From assembly GCF_902805515.1 (NCBI RefSeq), contig NZ_CADCTE010000136.1, positions 1 to 35,337 on the forward strand: DNA of 35,337 bases. Direction: 5' to 3'. This document shows positions 18,448 through 26,287 of the stretch, one piece after another; within the stretch, counting starts at the first letter, position 1; each line of letters begins with the position of its first letter. The notes beneath the pieces were generated by a model. The model worked only from the letters and a program-made list of their open reading frames with translations. It ran no database searches and had not been told where the DNA came from. Source of the stretch: an uncultured Arthrobacter sp. GTDB taxonomy: Bacteria > Actinomycetota > Actinomycetes > Actinomycetales > Micrococcaceae. The translations under genes were made by a program, and so were the position numbers.

Positions 18448-19244
18448 TGCGCGTCGACGTCGTCACGATCTTCCCGGAGTATCTGGCGGCCCTCGATGTC
18501 TCCCTGATCGGCAGGGCCCGGAAGGACGGCCTGCTCGATGTGCACGTGCACGACCTGCGGGACTTCACCGTCGACAAGCACCGCACCGTTGACGACACCC
18601 CGTACGGGGGCGGCGCCGGAATGGTCATGAAGCCCGAACCGTGGGCGCTTTCCCTTCTCTCGATTCGAGAGCAGAGTCCGGCGGGCTCGCGTCCGCTCCT
18701 GGTGGTGCCCTCGCCCGCCGGCACGGTGTTCAACCAGGCCCTGGCCCACGAGTTCGCTGCCCGCGAGCACCTGGTCTTCGCCTGCGGCCGCTACGAAGGC
18801 ATCGACGAGCGCGTGCTCGAGTGGGCGTCGGAGTCCTTCGACGTGCTGCCGGTCAGCCTCGGCGACTACGTCCTCAACGGGGGAGAGGTGGCGGTGCTCG
18901 CCATGGTCGAGGCCGTCGGCCGCCTCATCCCCGGCGTCGTGGGCAACCCCGAATCCCTCGTCGAGGAGTCCCATGCCGACGGGCTGCTCGAATACCCCGT
19001 CTACACCAAGCCCTCGTTCTGGCGCGGCCGCGGCATCCCGCCCGTGCTGCTCAGCGGCAACCACGCGAAGATCGCCGAGTTCCGCCGCACCGAGCAGTTC
19101 CTCCGCACGGCGGCCCGCCGCCCGGACCTGCTGGACGCCATCGACGTTCCCTCGCTCACCGCGGCCGACCGTGCCGCCCTGGCCAATGCGGGCATCGACA
19201 TCGTGGACGGGCGGCTCGTTCCCCGCCCGGACGCCGCAGATTAG
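18447..19244 (+). CDS. trmD: tRNA (guanine-N1)-methyltransferase TrmD
   Basis: 265 residues from GTG 18447. [20 protein letters not shown] at the start, [17 protein letters not shown] (about 51-67), then the trefoil-knot SAM-binding parts [15 protein letters not shown] and [20 protein letters not shown], and the C-terminal tRNA-binding domain with [20 protein letters not shown]. Methylates G37 of tRNAs to prevent frameshifting. Overlaps the rimM stop by one base. Confidence 0.97.
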   Translation: MRVDVVTIFPEYLAALDVSLIGRARKDGLLDVHVHDLRDFTVDKHRTVDDTPYGGGAGMVMKPEPWALSLLSIREQSPAGSRPLLVVPSPAGTVFNQALAHEFAAREHLVFACGRYEGIDERVLEWASESFDVLPVSLGDYVLNGGEVAVLAMVEAVGRLIPGVVGNPESLVEESHADGLLEYPVYTKPSFWRGRGIPPVLLSGNHAKIAEFRRTEQFLRTAARRPDLLDAIDVPSLTAADRAALANAGIDIVDGRLVPRPDAAD

Positions 19245-19260
19245 CCCCTGCCTGTTCTCT

Positions 19261-19450
19261 ATGGAATAATTGGGGCTTGTGCCTGCTGGGCCCGCCCCTG
19301 CCACAGGGGGAGCGCAGCCAACAGCTCGGCACGCCGGCCCCGGGTAGCGGTGCTGCCGGCTAACTTTCTTCGGCGGTAATTGCCTGCTTCACCGGCCTTG
19401 ACCGCTGCGACCAACGTGAATGACCTGTGGCGTTCACCAGGAGTATAAAG
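19261..19450 (+). promoter_or_regulatory. rplS promoter and leader
   Basis: Between trmD and rplS are about 200 bases, long for an operon joint. ATGGAATAAT at 19261-19270 looks like a -10. The following leader can form GC-rich stems (CCCCTGCCACAGGGG near 19295; GCCGGCC with GCCGGC further on). rplS therefore probably has its own promoter and perhaps a leader for L19 feedback. No known Rfam class was recognised. Confidence 0.4.
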
Positions 19451-19810
19451 ATGCATATTCTCGACTCGGTCGACGCCGGTTCACTCCGGAACGACATCCC
19501 GGACTTCCGCGCCGGCGACACCATCAACGTCCACGTGAACATCATTGAAGGCAAGAACACCCGTGTTCAGATCTTCAAGGGCTTCGTGCTCGGACGCCAG
19601 GGTGACGGCATCCGCGAGACCTTCACCGTCCGCAAGGTCAGCTTCGGTGTCGGTGTGGAGCGTACCTTCCCGGTTCACTCCCCGGTCCTCGACAAGATCG
19701 AGGTCGTCTCCAAGGGTGACGTGCGCCGCGCCAAGCTGTACTACATGCGCGACCTGCGCGGCAAGGCAGCGAAGATCAAGGAAAAGCGCGATCCCAAGAC
19801 GGTCAAGTAA
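19451..19810 (+). CDS. rplS: 50S ribosomal protein L19
   Basis: 119 residues. [60 protein letters not shown] and [20 protein letters not shown] are the family blocks. AGGAG (19439-19443) is 7 bases before the ATG. Followed by one or two terminator-like hairpins that run into the next gene. Confidence 0.98.
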   Translation: MHILDSVDAGSLRNDIPDFRAGDTINVHVNIIEGKNTRVQIFKGFVLGRQGDGIRETFTVRKVSFGVGVERTFPVHSPVLDKIEVVSKGDVRRAKLYYMRDLRGKAAKIKEKRDPKTVK

Positions 19811-19820
19811 CCCGTTTTTG

Positions 19821-20492
19821 GTGCGGAAAGACAACGCTCCCGGGCCTACGGCCCGGGAGCACACAAAACGCCGGTCTCCTGTGTGGGGCTGGCGTTTTGT
19901 GCTACCGGTCCTGATTCTCGCCATCGTGCTCACCTCCGTCCTGCGGGCTGTGGTCATCGACGTGTTCTTCATTCCGTCGGCCTCCATGGAACCCCTGCTG
20001 CGCCAGGGCGACCGCATCCTGGTCAGCAAGAGCACCTTCGGCGACCGGCCAATCCAGCGGGGCGACGTCATCGTCTTTGACGGCCGAGGGTCCTTCGATC
20101 CGATCAGCGATCCGCGCAGCACCGCCCAGAAGGCCGCAGGGATGGTGGGGCAGTGGCTTGGGCTGCGCGGGTCGGATACCGTCTACGTCAAGCGGGTCAT
20201 CGGCGTCGGCGGCGACCGGGTCGAATGCTGCGGAGAGGATGGCCGGGTGAGCGTCAATGGAAAGGCCCTCGACGAGCCGTACCTCTCCGTCGGCGACGCG
20301 CCCAGCGAGACTCCCTTCGACGTCACCGTTCCGGAGGGTAGGTTGTGGGTGATGGGTGATCACCGTTCCGAATCGGCCGATTCGCGTGCGCTGCTCGGCG
20401 CTCCGGGCGGCGGATTCGTGTCCGAGGAGCGCGTCCTGGGGCGGGCGGAGCACCTGGTGTGGCCGCTGGACCGGGCCGGTGCCATCGATTGA
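19821..20492 (+). CDS. lepB: Signal peptidase I (first of two paralogues)
   Basis: About 223 residues. One N-terminal membrane helix (VLPVLILAIVLTSVLRAVVI), then FFIPSASMEPLLRQGDRILV with the catalytic Ser, VYVKRVIGVGGDRVECC with the general-base Lys, and VMGDHRSESADSRALLG (box E). Type I signal peptidase, active on the outer face of the membrane. The start is uncertain: GTG 19821 (used here), GTG 19881 and GTG 19899 are all in frame and none has a clear binding site. With the first, both hairpins at 19836-19901 lie inside the coding sequence. The 19821 start adds a basic, Pro-containing cytoplasmic N-terminus, which is usual for the family. Confidence 0.88.
   Translation: MRKDNAPGPTAREHTKRRSPVWGWRFVLPVLILAIVLTSVLRAVVIDVFFIPSASMEPLLRQGDRILVSKSTFGDRPIQRGDVIVFDGRGSFDPISDPRSTAQKAAGMVGQWLGLRGSDTVYVKRVIGVGGDRVECCGEDGRVSVNGKALDEPYLSVGDAPSETPFDVTVPEGRLWVMGDHRSESADSRALLGAPGGGFVSEERVLGRAEHLVWPLDRAGAID
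19836..19860 (+). terminator. rplS hairpin terminator (overlaps lepB start region)
   Basis: GCTCCCGGGC, loop CTACG, GCCCGGGAGC: a perfect 10-bp stem 26 bases after the rplS stop, without a T-run. It overlaps the likely N-terminal codons of the first signal peptidase gene. Confidence 0.65.
19862..19901. terminator. Second inverted repeat after rplS, A/T-flanked
   Basis: CACAAAACGCC (19862-19872) and GGCGTTTTGTG (19891-19901) form an 11-bp perfect stem around an 18-base loop. The A and T tracts in the arms and the TTTTGTGCT end resemble the terminator at 29101-29147, so this may be a second, better rplS terminator. It overlaps in-frame lepB codons. Confidence 0.5.
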
Positions 20493-20583
20493 CCGGGGGA
20501 GGGCGTTGAGCGGAACGCCACAGAGATTCAGCAGGAACAGAACGGCAGCTCCACCGCCGGCCAAGACGCAGAGGAATTCCTAA

Positions 20584-21450
20584 ATGCCACGACGCTTCCA
20601 CTGGAAGTCGGCCGCCCGGGCCGGCGGCCCGCAGCCGGCCGGTGCCACCCCCGCTGGACCCGACGCCGTACCCGCCGACGGTGGCGCAACCGGTCCTGAG
20701 GCCCCTGCCGGTGCGGGATCGTCCGCGGGTGCAGGCTCAAGGGCCGCAGCGAAGGATTCCGGCGGCAAGGGCGGCGGCTTCCTCGGCTGGCTCAAGGAGA
20801 TCGCGACGATCGTGGTCATCGCCCTCGTCCTCTCCTTCCTGATCAAGACCTTCCTCTTCCGGGCCTTCTTCATCCCCTCGGGATCGATGGAAAACACGCT
20901 GCAGATCGATGACCGGATCTTCGTCAACCAGCTCGTGCCCGAACCCTTCGCCCTCGAGCGCGGCGACGTCGTCGTCTTTCGGGACGAGGAAAAGTGGCTG
21001 CCCGAAGCGGCGGCCGACGCCGACACCAGCTGGCTCAGCGAAGCGCTCGTGTTCGTGGGGCTCGCCCCGGACGAGTCGCAGCAGCACCTCGTGAAGCGCG
21101 TCATCGGGCTCGAGGGCGACAGGATAGTATGCTGCGACGCCGACGGCCGCATCACCGTCAACGGGGAACCGCTCGACGAGCCGTACCTCTTCCCGGGGGC
21201 GGCACCGTCCGACACCCCCTTCGAAGTCACCGTGCCCGAGGGCAAGATCTGGGTGATGGGGGATCACCGCAACGCCTCGGCGGACTCACGGGCCAACCAG
21301 GACAAGGACGGCGGGTTCATCGACGTCGACGCCATCGAAGGGAAGGCCTCGGTCATCGCCTGGCCCCTGGGCAACGCCTCCGTCCTCGACAGCTACCCCG
21401 ACGTGTTCGAGAACATTCCTGCGCCGGCCGAAGGCGCATCGGAGAACTGA
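20584..21450 (+). CDS. lepB: Signal peptidase I (second paralogue)
   Basis: 288 residues. A Gly/Ala/Pro-rich cytoplasmic leader (about 1-65), one membrane helix (IATIVVIALVLSFLIKTFLF), then FFIPSGSMENTLQIDDRIFV with the catalytic Ser, LVKRVIGLEGDRIVCCDADG with the Lys, and VMGDHRNASADSRANQ. The extra leader and the loop around WLPEAAADADTSWLSEAL make it longer than the first copy. GAGGAA lies 8 bases before the ATG. The TGA shares one base with the rnhB ATG. Tandem signal peptidase genes between rplS and rnhB are common in actinobacteria; the two probably differ in substrate preference. Confidence 0.95.
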   Translation: MPRRFHWKSAARAGGPQPAGATPAGPDAVPADGGATGPEAPAGAGSSAGAGSRAAAKDSGGKGGGFLGWLKEIATIVVIALVLSFLIKTFLFRAFFIPSGSMENTLQIDDRIFVNQLVPEPFALERGDVVVFRDEEKWLPEAAADADTSWLSEALVFVGLAPDESQQHLVKRVIGLEGDRIVCCDADGRITVNGEPLDEPYLFPGAAPSDTPFEVTVPEGKIWVMGDHRNASADSRANQDKDGGFIDVDAIEGKASVIAWPLGNASVLDSYPDVFENIPAPAEGASEN

Positions 21451-22175
21451 TGGCTTCGGTCCGTACCGCCCGTTCCAAGGCACCCACCCTGTCCTTCGAG
21501 CGCACCTTCACACAGGCCGGCCACCGGTATGTCGCGGGGTGCGACGAGGTGGGCCGCGGAGCGCTGGCCGGTCCCGTGTCGGTGGGACTGGTGGTGATCG
21601 ACCTCGATGCGGTCAAGGGACTGCGCGGGGTGCGGGACAGTAAGCTCCTTTCAGCTGCCGAGCGGACCGCCCTGGTGCCGCGAATCCGGCGCTGGGCCGC
21701 CGCCTACGGCGTCGGGCATGCAAGTGCGGCCGAGATCGACGCCGACGGGCTGATGGCCGCGCTGCGGGCGGCGGGTAACCGGGCGTGGGAGCAGGTCCTG
21801 GCGACCGTCCGGCCCGACGCCGTCATCCTCGACGGCAACCACGACTGGCTCTCGGCGGGCGGCCAGGGCAGCCTCTTCGACACCGGGCCCATGCCCACCG
21901 GCTGCGACTCGCCGGTCACCACCCGCATCAAGGCCGACCTCGACTGCCTCAGCGTCGCGGCCGCGAGTGTCCTGGCCAAGGTCGAGCGGGATGCCCTGAT
22001 GGCATCGCTCGCCCGGGAGCACCCGGAATACGGCTGGGAGGTCAACAAGGGCTACGCGACGGCCGCCCACCGGGCCGCCATCGACGGCCGTGGACCAACC
22101 GACTACCACCGCCGATCCTGGCGGCTGGGAAGCACCGAACGGCCGGGAATCCCCGGCCTCGAAATTGGGGGATGA
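21450..22175 (+). CDS. rnhB: Ribonuclease HII
   Basis: 241 residues. VAGCDEVGRGALAGPVSVG carries the metal-binding Asp-Glu pair (about residues 31-34), VRDSKLLS the substrate-binding segment, VILDGNHDWL the third acidic residue and IKADLDCLSVAAASVLAKVE the fourth. Cleaves the RNA strand of RNA-DNA hybrids, including single ribonucleotides left in DNA. ATG at 21450 overlaps the lepB stop by one base. A DUF2469 gene follows after 7 bases. Confidence 0.96.
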   Translation: MASVRTARSKAPTLSFERTFTQAGHRYVAGCDEVGRGALAGPVSVGLVVIDLDAVKGLRGVRDSKLLSAAERTALVPRIRRWAAAYGVGHASAAEIDADGLMAALRAAGNRAWEQVLATVRPDAVILDGNHDWLSAGGQGSLFDTGPMPTGCDSPVTTRIKADLDCLSVAAASVLAKVERDALMASLAREHPEYGWEVNKGYATAAHRAAIDGRGPTDYHRRSWRLGSTERPGIPGLEIGG

Positions 22176-22182
22176 TGGATTC

Positions 22183-22509
22183 ATGAGCGCCGAAGATCTT
22201 GAAAACTACGAAACCGACATGGAGCTCCAGCTGTACCGGGAGTACCGCGATGTCGTGGGTCTCTTCAGCTATGTCGTCGAGACCGAGCGGCGGTTCTACC
22301 TTGCGAACCACGTCGACCTGCAGGCACGCTCCGCCGACGGGGAGGTCTACTTCGACCTCACCCTGCAGGACGCCTGGGTGTGGGACGTGTACCGGTCGGC
22401 GCGCTTCGTGAAGAACGTCCGGGTCATCACGTTCAAGGACGTCAATGTCGAGGAACTCTCGAAGTCGGACGACCTCGCCCTGCCCAAGGACGGGCCCCTG
22501 GGCGGCTAG
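22183..22509 (+). CDS. DUF2469 family protein
   Basis: 108 residues. MSAEDLENYETDMELQLYRE, FSYVVETERRFYLANHVDL and DAWVWDVYRSARFVKNVRVI are characteristic of this conserved actinobacterial family, almost always next to rnhB. No signal peptide or membrane segment; acidic ends. Function unknown to me. ATG at 22183 has a G-rich stretch (TTGGGGGATG) ahead and gives the family's usual start; longer in-frame starts overlap rnhB. Confidence 0.92.
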   Translation: MSAEDLENYETDMELQLYREYRDVVGLFSYVVETERRFYLANHVDLQARSADGEVYFDLTLQDAWVWDVYRSARFVKNVRVITFKDVNVEELSKSDDLALPKDGPLGG

Positions 22510-22592
22510 GGCTTCTTTCTTGGCGCCTGCGCCCATCCTTCGGCAGCGGGCCCTTCCCCGAGTTGGCTGCTGTGCCCATCCACGGGCGTCGA

Positions 22593-22642
22593 TCAGTGGG
22601 CATGTCCGGATATGCCCACTGACCATTGGCGGTCAGTGGGCA
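22593..22642. terminator. Two overlapping, mutually exclusive hairpins after DUF2469 gene
   Basis: TCAGTGGGCAT (22593-22603), ATGCCCACTGA (22612-22622) and GGTCAGTGGGCA (22631-22642) are three arms. The middle arm can pair with the first (11 bp, 8-base loop) or with the third (12 bp with 22613-22624, loop ATTGGC), not both. They lie between the convergent DUF2469 gene and the small acidic protein gene, so they may serve as terminators for both. The rest of 22510-22717 shows nothing else clear. Confidence 0.6.
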
Positions 22643-22717
22643 GGAGCACGGCGTGGTCTTGCAACCGGCTCAGCAGCGGCCGATTTTTCAGACCGCGAGA
22701 CGGTCCGGTAGCTGCGC

Positions 22718-22930
22718 CTATTCCTCGTTGCTGTCCCGCGGGTATTCCGAATCGGAATCGTCGGGCAGGTCGACCGACTGTTCAAGGACGTCGGCCTCCG
22801 ATCCGCCGTTGCCTACGGCGAAGACGCCGGCGCCGGCGTCGTCCTCGCCGCCATCCGCAACGGTCGGGGCCTGCTGCTCGAGCTGGTCCGCTTCCGACCC
22901 TCCGGCCGTCCTGTCTTCGATGGGTGTCAT
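22718..22930 (-). CDS. Small acidic protein with repeated GGSEADxLEQ motif
   Basis: 70 residues, strongly acidic, with no hydrophobic segment. The motif GGSEADQLEQ appears near residue 11 and again as GGSEADVLEQ near residue 43, separated by a Gly/Asp/Ala linker; the end DDSDSEYPRDSNEE is very acidic. ATG at 22930 is chosen because a strong binding site (GAGGAGGGA) lies 6 bases ahead; the frame is open further upstream. Similar short acidic repeat proteins occur in other actinobacteria, but I do not know a function. Convergent with the DUF2469 gene. Confidence 0.7.
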   Translation of the reverse strand: MTPIEDRTAGGSEADQLEQQAPTVADGGEDDAGAGVFAVGNGGSEADVLEQSVDLPDDSDSEYPRDSNEE

Positions 22931-23078
22931 TGCTGGTCCCTCCTCGTGCGCGGTTGATGAGCCGGTTTTATTGCATGCGAGCTTACTCGCCTTCAGGCTC
23001 CATGGCGCCGGCCCACCGCATTCTTCCTTGGTGAATCTCGAGCTTGCCGCTCGGCCGCATCTGAGCCGGACCGACGGG

Positions 23079-23087
23079 TTATCCACA
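23079..23087 (+). promoter_or_regulatory. Perfect DnaA-box sequence TTATCCACA
   Basis: TTATCCACA, the strongest DnaA-box consensus, lies 65 bases before yraN, in a 220-base gap between the small acidic gene and the competence cluster. There is no second box nearby, so it is not an origin; it may be a lone DnaA site regulating a promoter, or chance. Confidence 0.35.
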
Positions 23088-23151
23088 TAGCGGCTGTCGC
23101 TCACCACCCCCTCCCCTGGGCCTTTCATCCTTGGTGGTGGAGGTGGCGTCG

Positions 23152-23508
23152 ATGGCGGCGAAGGATGAACTGGGACGGCGGGGGGAGGCGGCCGCTGCGG
23201 AGTTCCTTGAAGCGCGGGGGCTTCAGGTGGTGGACCGGAATTGGCGCTGTCCCACCGGGGAGATCGATCTGGTGGCGGTGGATGGCGCAACCCTGGTCAT
23301 TGTCGAGGTCAAGACGCGCAGTTCCCAGGATTTCGGGCACCCGCTGGAGGCGATCAGCACGGCGAAGCTGGAGCGGCTCTACGTGCTGGCCTCCAAGTGG
23401 GCCCGGGCGCACCAGCAGCGTTTCGCCGGCTTCCGTATCGATGCCGTGGCCATCCTCGACGACGGTGCGGGCAGTCTCCAGATCGAACACGTCCGGGCGG
23501 TGATCTAG
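23152..23508 (+). CDS. YraN family protein (UPF0102)
   Basis: 118 residues. MAAKDELGRRGEAAAAEFLE, VVDRNWRCPTGEIDLVAVDG and LVIVEVKTRSSQDFGHPLEA show the nuclease-like fold, with the Asp in GEIDLV and the ExK in VEVKTR forming the predicted metal site. A role in DNA processing is suspected from its regular place beside comM and dprA, but is not established. ATG at 23152 has GGAGG 10 bases ahead. The TAG is followed directly by the comM ATG. Confidence 0.93.
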   Translation: MAAKDELGRRGEAAAAEFLEARGLQVVDRNWRCPTGEIDLVAVDGATLVIVEVKTRSSQDFGHPLEAISTAKLERLYVLASKWARAHQQRFAGFRIDAVAILDDGAGSLQIEHVRAVI

Positions 23509-25047
23509 ATGGCGTTGGGCCGCACGTACTCCGTCGCGTTGGTAGGGCTCAACGGCTACATCGTGGAGGTCGAAGCGGACATCGGTCAGACCCTGCCGGC
23601 ATTCGTACTCCTTGGCCTGCCGGACGCGTCCCTGAACGAGGCGAAGGACCGGATCAGGGCGGCCGCACGGAACGCCGGGGTCCCCCTCAGCCGCCGCAAG
23701 ATCACCGTCAATCTCGTTCCGGCGTCGCTTCCCAAACGTGGTTCTGGCTTTGACCTTGCGATCGTGATGGCGGCGCTGGCTGCAGCGGGGGACGTCCGGG
23801 GCTTCGGACAGACGGTGTTTCTTGCCGAGCTCGGCCTCGACGGTCGGCTCCGCCCGATCCGCGGCGTCCTTCCGGCGGTGATGGCGGCCGTCTCCGCCGG
23901 ATACGGCGATGTCGTCGTGGCCGTCGGCAACCGGGCCGAAGCAGCACTTGTCCCAGGCGCGCAGGTATGCGGTTACCGTTCCCTCGCCGAGGTGCTCCTG
24001 GCCTACGGTGCCGATCCTGCAGCGGTGCAGTCACTCGGTGGAAGTGAACCCGAGCAGCAGGAGGCGGACCGTGCCCAGCCGGAGGCCGGAGCGCACCGCG
24101 ATCTTGCGGATGTTGCAGGTCAGGCTGAGGCACGGTTCGCCCTGGAGGTCGCTGCGGCCGGCGCGCATCACCTCATGATGGTCGGTCCGCCAGGTGCGGG
24201 GAAGACGATGCTCGCTGAACGGATGCCTGGCATCCTGCCCGACCTGAATGACCAGCACGCCATGGAGGTCACGGCCATTCACTCGCTCAGCGGTACCCCC
24301 TGCAATACCCTTCGGCGCCGGCCGCCCTTCGAGAGCCCCCACCACACGGCGACGACGGCCGCCATCATCGGAGGTGGAAGTGGCATACCGCGGCCCGGTG
24401 CGGCCTCCCGTGCGCACCGGGGCGTGCTGTTCCTCGATGAAGCGCCCGAGTATGAGCGGCGGGTGCTCGAGGCCCTCCGTGAGCCGCTTGAGAGTGGCTC
24501 CCTGGTGCTCCACCGCTCGGCGGGAACGGCGGCCTATCCTGCCCGCTTCCAGCTCGTACTCGCCCTCAATCCGTGCCCGTGCGGCCTCGCCTCGGGCAAG
24601 GGTGCTGAATGCCAGTGCACGGCACAGCAGCGCCGGCGCTACTTCAATCGACTGTCCGGTCCCTTGCTCGACCGGGTCGACCTGCAGCTTGCGGTCAACA
24701 GGGTTGCACTGAACGACTATGTCAACGGAACGGCAGGGGAAAGCAGCTCCACCGTTGCCGCTCGGGTGCATGCGGCACGGAGCGCACAGGCGCAAAGGCT
24801 CTCCCGCTGGGGTTGCTCGACAAATTCCGAAATTCGAGGCCGGATCCTGCGGGATGAACTCCGCCTGCCGCGCGGGGTGACCGCAGCATTGGACCAGGCC
24901 CTGGAACGCGGCCTGGTCAGCGCCCGAGGCTGGGATCGGGTGCTCAAGGTCGCCTGGACCGTTTCGGACCTCGCCGGACACGTCCGTCCCGACCCCGATG
25001 ACGTGTCCGTGGCTCTGGGCTTCCGCCTGCAGGAGCGGGCCGCATGA
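23509..25047 (+). CDS. comM: YifB/ComM family Mg-chelatase-like AAA+ ATPase
   Basis: 512 residues. N-terminal domain (about 1-190) with PAFVLLGLPDASLNEAKDRI and KITVNLVPASLPKRGSGFDL. AAA+ core with GPPGAGKT (226-233), HHTATTAAIIGGG, RGVLFLDEAPEY and the cysteine cluster NPCPCG...CQC, as in Mg-chelatase ChlI relatives. The C-terminal part has SGPLLDRVDLQL and a helical end. ComM is a hexameric helicase that extends branch migration during natural transformation in Vibrio; YifB relatives are widespread. ATGA overlap with dprA. Confidence 0.95.
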   Translation: MALGRTYSVALVGLNGYIVEVEADIGQTLPAFVLLGLPDASLNEAKDRIRAAARNAGVPLSRRKITVNLVPASLPKRGSGFDLAIVMAALAAAGDVRGFGQTVFLAELGLDGRLRPIRGVLPAVMAAVSAGYGDVVVAVGNRAEAALVPGAQVCGYRSLAEVLLAYGADPAAVQSLGGSEPEQQEADRAQPEAGAHRDLADVAGQAEARFALEVAAAGAHHLMMVGPPGAGKTMLAERMPGILPDLNDQHAMEVTAIHSLSGTPCNTLRRRPPFESPHHTATTAAIIGGGSGIPRPGAASRAHRGVLFLDEAPEYERRVLEALREPLESGSLVLHRSAGTAAYPARFQLVLALNPCPCGLASGKGAECQCTAQQRRRYFNRLSGPLLDRVDLQLAVNRVALNDYVNGTAGESSSTVAARVHAARSAQAQRLSRWGCSTNSEIRGRILRDELRLPRGVTAALDQALERGLVSARGWDRVLKVAWTVSDLAGHVRPDPDDVSVALGFRLQERAA

Positions 25048-26234
25048 ATGTCGCCCAGGACAGCAGTACCGCGATGGCGCGCGCAGCGTTGTCACGCCTG
25101 TTCGAACCTTCGGACGCCGTCGGGCTCGCCTTGGTGGCCGCGGCCGGTCCTCTCGACGCGCTCCGCATTGCCACCGGAGATCTGAAGGCGGCCGGTGACC
25201 TGAGGCAGGAAATCCAGGAACTGCTCGCGCCGGGCGAACGCCAGAGCAACCTGCTTGACCGGGCGCTTGAACGCTGGGCACCCCGCCGGAACGACCTGGC
25301 CCCCGAACGGGACCTCGCGACCCTGGCTCGATTCGGCGGGCGCCTGCTGACTCCGGAAGCGGAGGACTGGCCAGCCGCCCTCGAGGACCTCCAGCTTGCA
25401 GCACCGGTGTGCCTGTGGGCCCGCGGACCGGCTGAAATACCCCCGCTCCAGCGGATGGTGGCAGTTGTGGGGTCCCGCGACAGCACCAACTACGGCGCCT
25501 CAGTCACGGCCGAGATGGCATCAGGACTCGCCATGAAGGGCCTCACCATTCTCTCCGGCGGGGCCTACGGCATCGATGCCCAGGCCCACCGCGCTGCGCT
25601 CGGAACCTCGGGCACGGCCCAGCCACCGACGATCGCCGTCATGGCCTGCGGTGTTGACCGCTACTACCCGGCGGGCCACGAGGAACTGCTGCGCACCATC
25701 GCGCAGGACGGACTCGTCATCTCCGAGGTTCCGCCGGGCTCTTCCCCTACCCGATGGCGCTTCCTAGCGCGGAACCGGCTCATTGCAGCGCTAGGCGCCG
25801 TCACGGTCGTAGTGGAGGCCCGGTGGAGGTCCGGCGCCCTCAACACCGCCCACCACGCCGCCGGGCTCGGGCGCCCCGTGGGAGCCGTCCCGGGCTCGGT
25901 CTTTTCAGCGAATTCCGCTGGCTGCCACCGTCTCCTCCGGGACGGAAGCGCCATCTGCGTGACGGAGGCGTCCGAGGTGGCTGAGCTCGTTGGTCCACTC
26001 GGGACCAACGCTGAGACCGAGGTGTCCGTTCCGTCCAGCGACCACGATGGACTGGCCGTCCAGGACATCCTCCTGCTCGATGCCCTCCCGCTGAGGATCT
26101 ACTCCTCAATCGACAAGCTCGCCTCGGTAGCCGGGCTCGGATCACGGGACGTCCTGGCCGGGCTGGCCCGCCTCGAGCTCGCAGGTCTCGCCCTCCGCGG
26201 CCCGGAAGGGTGGAAGCGGACACCGAAATCGTGA
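25044..26234 (+). CDS. dprA: DNA processing protein DprA
   Basis: 396 residues. Rossmann-like core with VAVVGSRDSTNYGASVTAEM (about 138-157), ILSGGAYGIDAQAHRAAL (about 170-187), VISEVPPGSSPTRWRFLARN and RLIAALGAVTVVVEA. C-terminal winged-helix domain LPLRIYSSIDKLASVAGLGS. It protects incoming single-stranded DNA and loads RecA in transformation. The N-terminal helical part (1-130) is typical of actinobacteria. Overlaps comM by four bases. No com pilus genes are in view. Confidence 0.95.
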   Translation: MNVAQDSSTAMARAALSRLFEPSDAVGLALVAAAGPLDALRIATGDLKAAGDLRQEIQELLAPGERQSNLLDRALERWAPRRNDLAPERDLATLARFGGRLLTPEAEDWPAALEDLQLAAPVCLWARGPAEIPPLQRMVAVVGSRDSTNYGASVTAEMASGLAMKGLTILSGGAYGIDAQAHRAALGTSGTAQPPTIAVMACGVDRYYPAGHEELLRTIAQDGLVISEVPPGSSPTRWRFLARNRLIAALGAVTVVVEARWRSGALNTAHHAAGLGRPVGAVPGSVFSANSAGCHRLLRDGSAICVTEASEVAELVGPLGTNAETEVSVPSSDHDGLAVQDILLLDALPLRIYSSIDKLASVAGLGSRDVLAGLARLELAGLALRGPEGWKRTPKS

Positions 26235-26287
26235 CAAAAGAAGCCGGGAAAAATCCTGCACCTGAAGGAGAACGAGGAGAATCTGCT

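Noticed and set aside
20505..20583. Short TTG-initiated frame between the two signal peptidase genes
   Set aside because: About 25 codons, no homology, ends at the lepB2 binding site.
22593..22642. CRISPR-like repeat array
   Set aside because: Only three arms in alternating orientation, with no regular spacers and no cas genes.
23079..23087. Replication origin suggested by the DnaA box
   Set aside because: A single box, with no dnaA, dnaN or AT-rich unwinding region nearby.
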